Shown piece after piece: positions 1 through 6,769 of a stretch of 8,610 nucleotides of DNA (positions are counted from its first letter, which is position 1; each line of letters starts with the position of its first letter). A program made the translations under genes and the position numbers. A model generated the notes under the pieces. It was not told the DNA's origin and ran no database searches. It saw only the letters and a list, made by a program, of their open reading frames with translations. Source of the stretch: Anaerolineales bacterium (GTDB taxonomy: Bacteria; Chloroflexota; Anaerolineae; Epilineales; JAANWY01); NCBI GenBank assembly GCA_018263655.1, contig JAANWY010000015.1, positions 1 to 8,610 of the forward strand, in the 5' to 3' direction.

Positions 1-21
1 GAACATATGTTCGTGTATAAT
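1..21 (+). promoter_or_regulatory. LexA operator (SOS box) overlapping a -10 element
   Basis: Bases 1-12 are the perfect palindrome GAACATATGTTC, followed by G at 13. This matches the core of the Bacillus-type LexA box (CGAAC-N4-GTTCG); the first C of the consensus would lie just outside the window. A perfect TATAAT follows at 16-21, so the operator sits in the -35/-10 spacer, where a bound repressor would block RNA polymerase. The -35 hexamer would fall before base 1 and cannot be seen. Transcription would start near base 28, about 17 nt before the RecA-like start codon. LexA control is inferred from motif and position. Confidence 0.75.
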
Positions 22-44
22 GCGTTCCCCCGGTTAGATAACGA

Positions 45-779
45 TTGAGTCGGACTTGCGTGGCCCCTATCGACTTGAAGCCCTCGCTGGCTGCGCGAGT
101 TCTATCCCTGCCTGAAGGAATCAGATATAGAGACGTGGGTCGCAAGCGCAAGCAGCGGCGGTTGGATGCGCTGGCGGCGTCGCTGCGCAAGCAGTATGGG
201 CCGCGCGCTCTGCGGCGAGCGGAGACGCCCGGGGTCCCGCACGTGGCGACGGGGTTTCCACCGTTGGATGAGGCGCTGGGTGTCGGCGGGCTGCCGCGCG
301 GGCGGATCACGGAGTGCGTGGGGCCGTACACCTCGGGCAAGACGACGGTGGTGCTAAAGGCGCTGGCCGAGGCGACGGCGGCCGGCGCCCTGGTGGCCGT
401 CATCGATCTGGAACGCACGTTCAACCCGGACTACGCGCGACGGGCCGGCGTGGATCTGAGCCGCGTGCTCTTGCCGCCGGCCGAGGATCCGCTGCAGGCG
501 CTGGAGGTGGTGCGCTATCTGGCGACCGAAGAGGGGGTGGGGGTGCTGCTCTTCAACGACGTGGCCAACTTGATCGGCCAGGATCACGCTGCGGCGTGGC
601 TATCGGACACGCTGCGCCGGATCACGGGCGCGCTGCACCGGTCGCGCTGTGCGCTGGTTTTCCTGACGACGACGCTGGGTGCTCAGGATCTGGCCGAGGG
701 CTATCCGAGCGGGTTCGCGCTGGCGCACTACGCGGCGGTGCGGCTGGGGTTCGAGAAGACGGAGGGGTGGACACAGTGA
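45..779 (+). CDS. RecA-like ATPase (RecA/ImuA type), SOS-controlled, probably C-terminally truncated
   Basis: The 244-residue product aligns by eye with the RecA core. It has the LDEALGVGGLPRGRITE strand-loop before the Walker A motif GPYTSGKTT (residues 93-101; RecA has GPESSGKTT). A DLERTFNPDYARRAGVD stretch follows (RecA: DAEHALDPxYAxxLGVD), in which E123 sits at the catalytic glutamate position, and a Walker B-like strand VGVLLFND ends near D172. It is likely a DNA-damage-response ATPase, either a RecA paralogue or an ImuA-like accessory factor of translesion synthesis. The first 60 residues are basic (RKRKQRR) and unlike canonical RecA. The start is TTG at 45 with no clear Shine-Dalgarno; a GTG near 138 is an alternative. 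The protein stops abruptly after VRLGFEKTEGWTQ, where relatives normally continue with further strands, and the stop codon lies inside a cas6 remnant on the other strand. No imuB or dnaE2 follows. Confidence 0.8.
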   Translation: MSRTCVAPIDLKPSLAARVLSLPEGIRYRDVGRKRKQRRLDALAASLRKQYGPRALRRAETPGVPHVATGFPPLDEALGVGGLPRGRITECVGPYTSGKTTVVLKALAEATAAGALVAVIDLERTFNPDYARRAGVDLSRVLLPPAEDPLQALEVVRYLATEEGVGVLLFNDVANLIGQDHAAAWLSDTLRRITGALHRSRCALVFLTTTLGAQDLAEGYPSGFALAHYAAVRLGFEKTEGWTQ

Positions 780-936
780 AGGGTTTAGCCGGCATGGGGG
801 TGTGGAGCTCGTCGGCCAGCTCGGCGTTGGCCTGGGCAACCAGGTTCATGAACAGGCCGTGCAGGGAGCGGCCGGCGTGCCGGCTGATGCGGGCGACGCG
901 ATGCGGCTTCAGGTAGACCAGAAAGCTGGCTAGCAT
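769..936 (-). pseudogene. cas6: N-terminal remnant of CRISPR endoribonuclease Cas6
   Basis: Reading from ATG at 936-934 gives about 56 residues with a recognisable Cas6 N-terminal pattern: a first beta-strand (LASFLVYLKP), then GRSLHGLFMNLV, a helix ending in LADELHT, and the hallmark KPFTVS (residues 51-56). Complete Cas6 proteins are usually 200-280 residues, with a second ferredoxin-like domain and a C-terminal glycine-rich loop. Here the similarity stops at about base 769, where the sequence becomes the 3' end of the RecA-like gene in the other direction. The remaining open frame to 622 is only its antisense. Cas6 cuts pre-crRNA, but this fragment lacks the C-terminal RNA-binding part and should be inactive. 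No repeat array or other cas gene is visible. The assignment rests on motif recognition by eye. Confidence 0.68.
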
Positions 937-1051
937 AATGTGGGTCTGGACTACGAGTGGGCACTGAATGAATGCTCGGTGAACCGAACATGCCGCGAAC
1001 CGGGATGTGGTCATGACCTGGATCGCGAACCTGGCGTAGTCTCGCTGACCC

Positions 1052-1080
1052 ATGATACTAAATGGGGTGCAGACTGTCAA
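1052..1080 (-). promoter_or_regulatory. Sigma70-type promoter reading into the cas6 remnant
   Basis: On the minus strand TTGACA (1080-1075, perfect -35) is followed after exactly 17 bases by TATCAT (1057-1052, five of six matches to TATAAT). Transcription would start near 1045 and give a leader of about 110 nt before the cas6 ATG at 936. The promoter lies between the end of the glycosidase gene (1126) and cas6. I see no second gene, terminator or CRISPR repeat in the rest of 937-1125. Confidence 0.6.
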
Positions 1081-1125
1081 GTAGGTCTGACTTCGCTGAA
1101 CGCTTACTCGGTATGCGCTCCACCT

Positions 1126-2459
<1,334 letters not shown>

Positions 2460-2463
<4 letters not shown>

Positions 2464-2840
2464 CGAATGACGTAGTAGGCCACGCCGCCGATCGTCAACA
2501 CGGGGATGAGGGCCACGCCGGCGAGTGCCCAGCCCCGCCACTGACGGACTGCAGCCAGATAGGAGCAATTGAGGGTGCCGATGGCCCCGACCACAACCGC
2601 CAGTGCAGCCGGCAAGATTGAAGTCGTCGGCAAGACGCCCGGCAAACCCACACTGGGCGACAGAAGCGCGAAAATCCCCAGCAGGTACGACGCAACAACG
2701 GCGAACAGAAGGAGCCATCCGACGCGAGCAATTCGCGGGTTCTCAGCGTCGGATGTTCTGATGATGCCGATGACGGACACGATGGTACCGACTGTCGAGA
2801 CGGTGAAAGAGGCAGCAGAGAACAACATATTGGAAGGCAC
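2460..2840 (-). CDS. Small four-helix integral membrane protein, function unknown
   Basis: The 126-residue product has four hydrophobic segments, at about residues 6-27, 40-61, 73-96 and 103-124. They are joined by short loops, with a charged stretch RTSDAENPRIAR (28-39) between helices 1 and 2 and RQWRG before helix 4. I do not recognise the family. The GTG start at 2840 gives the longest frame; ATG at 2828 would give 122 residues and has AAGG about 12 bases upstream, so the start is uncertain. The stop TGA (2462-2460) overlaps the glycosidase ATG by four bases, so both are very likely one transcript. The hydrophobic periodicity and coupling argue for a real gene over a chance frame. A role in sugar sensing or as a membrane partner is only a guess from context. 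Confidence 0.65.
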
Positions 2841-2843
2841 CTT

Positions 2844-2984
2844 CTACTTCGACATTGTCAAACTACTTACGCGACCACTCCCTGAGGCCGGCTCTATTGT
2901 ACCAACAATCTCCTCCATGCGCAACCGAACGTTGATCTTCTTGGCCTCCAGGAATTCTAAACTCGATTTGTCACAAGCGCGCAT
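2844..2984 (-). CDS. Possible 46-residue small protein upstream of the membrane gene
   Basis: ATG at 2984 opens a frame ending with TAG at 2846-2844, just three bases before the GTG of the membrane gene. AGGTGA lies four bases upstream of the ATG and is a plausible ribosome binding site. The peptide begins MRACDKSSLEFLEAKKINVR and continues LRMEEIVGTIEPASGSGR. It has a charged amphipathic first half and a Gly/Ser-rich tail, and no family is recognised. It could be a genuine small first gene of the minus-strand operon, or the decayed C-terminal end of an older gene. It conflicts with the alternative that this stretch is a promoter region (2896-2924). Confidence 0.35.
   Translation of the reverse strand: MRACDKSSLEFLEAKKINVRLRMEEIVGTIEPASGSGRVSSLTMSK
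2896..2924 (-). promoter_or_regulatory. Candidate extended -10 promoter for the membrane protein-glycosidase pair
   Basis: On the minus strand TACAAT (2901-2896) is preceded by TGG (2904-2902), an extended -10 arrangement. A weak -35 TTGCGC (2924-2919) lies 17 bases upstream. The start would be about 50 nt before the membrane gene. It lies inside the possible 46-residue ORF, so only one of the two readings may be the main one. Confidence 0.35.
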
Positions 2985-3021
2985 TCATTCACCTAACGTA
3001 GCCGGCGGTGGTTCAGTCAGG

Positions 3022-3080
3022 CCTGCCTGTGCGCCTGCCTGTAGCCAACACGGCAGACAGGTGTCCCGCACGCAGACAGG
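3022..3080. repeat. Nested inverted repeat between divergent operons
   Basis: CCTGCCTG occurs at 3022-3029 and 3034-3041; CAGACAGG occurs at 3054-3061 and 3073-3080. Each left copy pairs with a right copy over seven of eight positions, giving an inner and an outer hairpin arm. It lies just upstream of the -35 of the ABC importer promoter (3112) and upstream of the minus-strand operon. It may be a paired regulator-binding site or a fragment of a dispersed repeat; the sequence alone does not decide. I see nothing else certain in 2985-3111. Confidence 0.4.
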
Positions 3081-3111
3081 AGACCGGCCACAGCAGGGGG
3101 CCGAGTGGGTT

Positions 3112-3140
3112 TTGCAAAATGACCGGTTCCTTGGTATAAT
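3112..3140 (+). promoter_or_regulatory. Promoter of the ABC importer operon
   Basis: TTGCAA (3112-3117, four of six matches to TTGACA) is followed after 17 bases by a perfect TATAAT (3135-3140). The TGG at 3132-3134 makes it an extended -10. Transcription should start near 3147, giving a leader of about 142 nt before the binding-protein ATG. No recognisable operator overlaps it. Confidence 0.75.
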
Positions 3141-3146
3141 CCGCGT

Positions 3147-3288
3147 ACAACTTTCCATCCCCCTCACGACAACGTTAATGAAAGGAGGTCATGCAAAAGA
3201 GCACACACAGCCAACCTTCTTCACCCGCACGTTTCTGTCGACAATCTAGCATCCACATTCCAACTCAAGGAGGAGAGGAGTTTCTAAA
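3147..3288 (+). other. Leader of the importer mRNA with two strong Shine-Dalgarno sequences
   Basis: AAAGGAGG at 3181-3188 is an almost perfect anti-16S match but sits only two bases before ATG 3191, which is too close for normal initiation. That ATG opens a 40-codon frame ending at TGA 3311-3313, overlapping the start of the binding-protein gene. A second start, ATG 3178, gives a 23-codon frame ending at TAG 3247-3249. AAGGAGGAGAGGAG at 3267-3280 is the functional site for ATG 3289, eight bases away. I recognise no riboswitch. Leader-peptide control is possible but unproven. Confidence 0.35.
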
Positions 3289-4353
3289 ATGCATTCCAGA
3301 CTTCGATGGTTGATCGCACCCCTTCTGCTAATCGTGTTTTTGTTCACAGCCTGCCAGGGTGTCATGGTGACGCCGGCAGACCAACAGCAAGAAGAGGTCA
3401 GCACCGAACTGAACGTCCTCTGCACCCCCCAGGTTGAATGGTGCGAGGGCATGAAGGCCGAATTCGAAAAAGCGAACCCCGACATCACCGTCAACTTCGT
3501 GCGCATGTCCAGCGGCGAATCGCTGACCCGCCTGCGCAACGAGAGAGACAATCCCCAGTTCGACATCTGGTGGGGCGGCCCTATCGACAGCTTTGTTGCC
3601 GCCAAGCAAGAGGGGCTGCTCGAAGCATATGACGCCCCCAACATGGCCAACATCAAGAACCCCGATCTGATGCTCGACCCCGATCACTACTGGGTCGGCA
3701 TCTACGTTGGTTCGCTGGGCTTCGCCACCAACGAGGACTGGCTGGAAGAGAACCCCGGCGTCGAAGCACCGACCTCGTGGGATGACCTAATCCAGCCCGA
3801 GTTCGAGGGCCAGATCATGGTCGCCCATCCCTCCAGCTCCGGCACATCTTACACACATCTGTGCACCGTGCTACAACTGATGGGTGAAGAGGAAGGCTGG
3901 GAATACGATAGACAACTCGCCCAAAACGTGCTGCAGTTCACTAAGAGCGGCGCGGCGCCGGCCAAGTTTGTGGGCCAGGGCGAAGCCGCCGTTGGCATCG
4001 TCTTCTCTCACGACATCGTTGCCGAGCAGGAAGCCGGCTCACCGTTGGTGCTCACCTTCCCGCAAGAAGGCACCGGCTACGAGATCGGTGGTATGGGCCT
4101 CATCAAGGGCGCCGAGCATCTGGATGCTGCTAAGAAGTGGTTCGACTGGGCGCTGGAACCTGAGACGCAGGGACTTGGCCCCAAGTACGACGCCTTCCAG
4201 GCCCCGACGGTCGAGGGCGCCGAAGCCAGCCGGCCCGAACTGCTCGAAGTCAACCTGATTGACTACGATTTCCTGTGGTGCGGCGAGCACAAGAAAGAGT
4301 TCGTCGACAAGTTCACCAACGAAATCGCCGGCGCAGAGAACCTGAAGAAGTAA
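3289..4353 (+). CDS. ABC importer solute-binding lipoprotein (AfuA/FbpA-like)
   Basis: The product has 354 residues. It starts with a basic n-region, a hydrophobic segment (W7-T20) and a lipobox ending FTAC with the lipidated Cys at 22, so it should be anchored on the outer face of the membrane. A family-1/6 periplasmic-binding fold follows: LNVLCTP (41-47), FDIWWGGPIDSFVAAKQEGLLEAY (91-114), the hinge region PTSWDDLIQPEFEGQI, and HPSSSGTSYTH (180-190), a typical phosphate/anion loop. FbpA-type proteins bind ferric iron through a Tyr-Tyr pair near GExxxG. Here that place reads GEAAVGIVFSHDI, with H241 and D242, and E265 lies 23 residues beyond D242. I recall His205/Asp206/Glu229 as sugar ligands in the hexose-phosphate binder AfuA, with the same spacing. 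Databases would often label it iron-binding; I favour a sugar phosphate or related organophosphate. Four further cysteines (45, 52, 192, 331) could form disulfides. It is the first gene of the importer operon. Confidence 0.88.
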   Translation: MHSRLRWLIAPLLLIVFLFTACQGVMVTPADQQQEEVSTELNVLCTPQVEWCEGMKAEFEKANPDITVNFVRMSSGESLTRLRNERDNPQFDIWWGGPIDSFVAAKQEGLLEAYDAPNMANIKNPDLMLDPDHYWVGIYVGSLGFATNEDWLEENPGVEAPTSWDDLIQPEFEGQIMVAHPSSSGTSYTHLCTVLQLMGEEEGWEYDRQLAQNVLQFTKSGAAPAKFVGQGEAAVGIVFSHDIVAEQEAGSPLVLTFPQEGTGYEIGGMGLIKGAEHLDAAKKWFDWALEPETQGLGPKYDAFQAPTVEGAEASRPELLEVNLIDYDFLWCGEHKKEFVDKFTNEIAGAENLKK

Positions 4354-4366
4354 CTGACTGACCTCC

Positions 4367-4426
4367 TCCGTTCTCTCTGGCCTGAAACCGACATCGTGCA
4401 TCGAACGACAGGCCAGAGAGAACGGG
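4367..4426 (+). promoter_or_regulatory. Long intra-operon hairpin between binding-protein and permease genes
   Basis: CGTTCTCTCTGGCCTG (4369-4384) is exactly complementary to CAGGCCAGAGAGAACG (4409-4424). C4368-G4425 and a T4367-G4426 wobble extend it to 18 pairs around a 24-nt loop. It starts 14 bases after the binding-protein stop. What follows (GGGCCTTTGAC) has only three T's, so it is a poor terminator. It more likely acts as a 3' stabilising or attenuating structure that keeps the binding-protein message more abundant than the permease message, as known for malE-malF. Such a role is inferred. Confidence 0.6.
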
Positions 4427-4460
4427 CCTTTGACTGCTCATATCACACAAAGGTATTCGC

Positions 4461-6767
4461 ATGGCTGAACTTCCTCTCGAATATACAGCGGCTGATCGGC
4501 CGGTTCCAGCCTGGCGGACGAGCCTACGGCGTCGTTATCGCGAGTTCAAACTGATCGGCCAGGACCCCATCCTGAGCATGGGTTTGTTTCTGGTTGGCAT
4601 CTTCGTTTTCCTCTTCGTCTTTTTTCCGCTGCTAAGGGTAATCTGGCAAGGCTTTTTCGACCCCACGACCGGTGCGTTCAGCCTCAAGTACTTCGCTCAG
4701 TACGTCGATCCATATTATCAAGCTTATCACTTTCAGGTGCTACGCGATACGATCACAATGGGCGTCATGACTGCCGCCGGCGGGACGATTCTCGGCTTCA
4801 TCTTCGCCTACACCATGGTCCGCTGCGCGGTGCCGTACCCGCGCCTGCTGCACTACCTGACACTGTTGCCAACAATCTCACCGCCGTTTGCCATTGCCAT
4901 CGCCTCCATCCTACTCTTCGGACGCTCAGGCCTGATCACTAAAGATCTATTGGGCATCCGGTTTAGCCCAGGCGTCAATGATATCTACGGGCTAGACGGC
5001 TTGGTGTTCGTCCAGATCATCACCTATTTCTCAGTGGCCTATCTCATCATTCGCGGCATGCTGGAGCGGCTGGATCCGGCCATGGAAGAAGCAGCCCTCA
5101 GCCTGGGCGCCAGCAAGTTTCATATTTTCCACACGGTGACACTGCCACTCCTAATTCCTGGGCTGGCCGGCGCCTTCCTACTCCTTTTCGTCGAGGCCCT
5201 GGCCGACCTCGGTAACCCGCTACTGATCTCGGGTAACACGAGCGTCCTCTCGGCCGAAATCTACCTGGCCATCAACGGGCAGTATGACCAACAAAAGGGC
5301 GCAGCGCTGTCACTCGTGCTCCTCATCCCGACGCTGACCGTATTTCTACTACAACGCTACTGGGTCAGCCGGCGCTCCTACGTCTCAGTGACGGGCAAGC
5401 CGACCGGCGGCCAGCTCACGGTAAAGGAACCCTACATCCGCTGGTCCTTTATCACGTTTACGACCTTGACCTTGATTCTCATTCTATCACTATACACCTC
5501 CATTCTGCTGGGCTCCTTCACCCGGCTTTGGGGCATCGACTACACGCCGGATTTGAGTCACTACGGCAAGGCGCTGGGGCGGGGCCTGAATGCCGTGCTC
5601 TCGACCACCTTCCTCTCGGTCATAGCCACCCCCATCGCCGGCCTTATCGGTATGGTGATCGCGTTCTTGGTCGTCCGCAAAGCCTTTTCGGGCAAAGAAG
5701 CCCTGGACTTCACGTCCAATCTCGGCGGCGCCGTCCCCGGTACCATCCTCGGCATTGGCTACATCATCGCTTTCATCAAGGCCCCGACGTTCGTTGTTGG
5801 CTTGCTCTACGCCTTGCTGGCCGGCTATCTCGTCTCCAGAACGGTCTCAAACAACCGGCGGCGCATCCTGATCGTGGCGACGGGGACCCTCATCGGATAC
5901 GGCTTGTCCCGTCTTCCAGGTGTCATATTCATCGATTCATTCTGGCGCTATCTGCTTGCTCTGGGAACACTTGTCCTGGCCGGCGCAATGTTCCCCTTCG
6001 TGCCACCGGCCAGACGCCGAGGTGCAATACTTGCGCTGGTGATCATGGCCGGCGGACTCATCGTCTACAACCTGAGCCCCTTGCTTACCGAACCGCTGGC
6101 CACTTGGGGCCGAGCGATGTCGAATCGCACGCTTTCGCGCCTTACGATCAAGACCGCCAGCGCGATTCGTGTGTTCACCCAGCCGACGATGACCATACTG
6201 GGGTACACTTATCTGGTGGCGGCGCTCTTCGTCGTCACCCGCGCACGGGAGCGTGCACGCGCCTGGATCGTCACTGCGTTGCTGGCTTTGTGCGCGGCGC
6301 TGGTGTTTCAAGGCAAGCCATTGGCTCTCGTTGGTACGCCCTACATTGTCATCGCCGCCTACGCCGTGCGCAGCACCTCGGCCACCGTGCGCGCCGGCAT
6401 CGCCGCGCTGCAGCAGATTGATCCGGCTATCGAAGAAGCGTCCACCAGCCTGGGCGCCGACACACAGCAAACGTTCCGCAATATCACACTGCCCCTAATC
6501 CTGCCGGCCTTCATCGCCGGCCTGATTTTCGCCTTTGCCCGCCACATGACCAGTCTCTCGGCCATCATCTTCCTCACGACAGCCGAGTGGCCCATCCTGA
6601 CCGTGTGGATTCTCAGCGAGGTTGAGCAGGGAGGCATGAGTACTGCTGCTGCCTACTCGATGATCTTGATCTTCATCGTCCTCGCCGCCATCGGTCTCAT
6701 GTACGCCTTCGTCGGCCAGGCGTTCGGAGCGCGAGAAGGCATTGACTTGACACTGGGAGGAGGCTAA
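4461..6767 (+). CDS. Fused double-domain ABC permease (AfuB/FbpB-like) with extra membrane module
   Basis: The 768-residue product fuses two binding-protein-dependent transport domains. Domain 1 has helices at about 36-62, 96-120, 130-154, 180-198, 230-247 and 282-300, and an EAA coupling loop EEAALSLGASKFHIFHTVTLP (209-229) that docks on the ATPase. Domain 2 begins with a helix at 328-351 and then 378-405 and 423-439. It ends with RAGIAALQQIDPAIEEASTSLGA...LP (644-678), the second coupling loop, and helices at 680-694 and 732-752. Related fused permeases are usually 550-700 residues. Here the stretch that normally joins GTILGIGYIIAF directly to PLxLxGTxYIVIAYxVR is interrupted by about 177 extra residues (442-618). 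AAAGG lies nine bases before ATG 4461. The stop is two bases before the ATPase start, so the two are co-translated. Confidence 0.9.
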   Translation: MAELPLEYTAADRPVPAWRTSLRRRYREFKLIGQDPILSMGLFLVGIFVFLFVFFPLLRVIWQGFFDPTTGAFSLKYFAQYVDPYYQAYHFQVLRDTITMGVMTAAGGTILGFIFAYTMVRCAVPYPRLLHYLTLLPTISPPFAIAIASILLFGRSGLITKDLLGIRFSPGVNDIYGLDGLVFVQIITYFSVAYLIIRGMLERLDPAMEEAALSLGASKFHIFHTVTLPLLIPGLAGAFLLLFVEALADLGNPLLISGNTSVLSAEIYLAINGQYDQQKGAALSLVLLIPTLTVFLLQRYWVSRRSYVSVTGKPTGGQLTVKEPYIRWSFITFTTLTLILILSLYTSILLGSFTRLWGIDYTPDLSHYGKALGRGLNAVLSTTFLSVIATPIAGLIGMVIAFLVVRKAFSGKEALDFTSNLGGAVPGTILGIGYIIAFIKAPTFVVGLLYALLAGYLVSRTVSNNRRRILIVATGTLIGYGLSRLPGVIFIDSFWRYLLALGTLVLAGAMFPFVPPARRRGAILALVIMAGGLIVYNLSPLLTEPLATWGRAMSNRTLSRLTIKTASAIRVFTQPTMTILGYTYLVAALFVVTRARERARAWIVTALLALCAALVFQGKPLALVGTPYIVIAAYAVRSTSATVRAGIAALQQIDPAIEEASTSLGADTQQTFRNITLPLILPAFIAGLIFAFARHMTSLSAIIFLTTAEWPILTVWILSEVEQGGMSTAAAYSMILIFIVLAAIGLMYAFVGQAFGAREGIDLTLGGG
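5784..6314 (+). other. Inserted module of about six membrane helices inside permease domain 2
   Basis: Residues about 442-618 of the permease have no place in the standard transport-domain pattern. Hydrophobic segments lie at about 443-458, 469-486, 495-515, 521-541, 576-594 and 601-617. Positively charged turns (SNNRRR 463-468, ARRR 517-520, RARERAR 594-600) separate several of them. A non-membrane stretch at about 545-575 contains NRTLSRLTIKTASAIR. An even helix count would keep the topology of the flanking domain. The reading frame and codon style continue smoothly, so this is not an obvious frameshift or IS scar. I recognise no family for the module. Its limits are estimated by eye. Confidence 0.6.
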
Positions 6768-6769
6768 GC

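Noticed and set aside
622..768. Continuation of the cas6 frame into the RecA-like gene
   Set aside because: The residues become Pro/Ser/Arg-rich antisense of the RecA-like gene and contain no Cas6 glycine-rich loop, so the frame is not functional Cas6.
940..1040. Recurrent GAACC/CGAAC words suggestive of a second LexA site or degenerate CRISPR repeats
   Set aside because: Copies are irregularly spaced, share only 5-6 bases and do not form the palindrome seen at 1-12.
2833..2861. TTGACA at 2861-2856 as a -35 for the membrane gene
   Set aside because: No acceptable -10 lies 16-18 bases downstream; the position would also put the start inside the coding sequence.
2569..3249. 226-codon plus-strand open frame across the membrane gene and divergent promoter
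   Set aside because: It runs antisense to the four-helix protein, through a nested repeat and through the strong importer promoter; no protein pattern is seen.
3147..3288. Riboswitch in the importer leader
   Set aside because: I could not match any known aptamer core or find a terminator/antiterminator pair in this stretch.
5528..6421. 297-codon plus-strand frame inside the permease gene
   Set aside because: It is a high-GC shadow in another frame (His/Arg-rich), while the permease frame shows continuous membrane helices.
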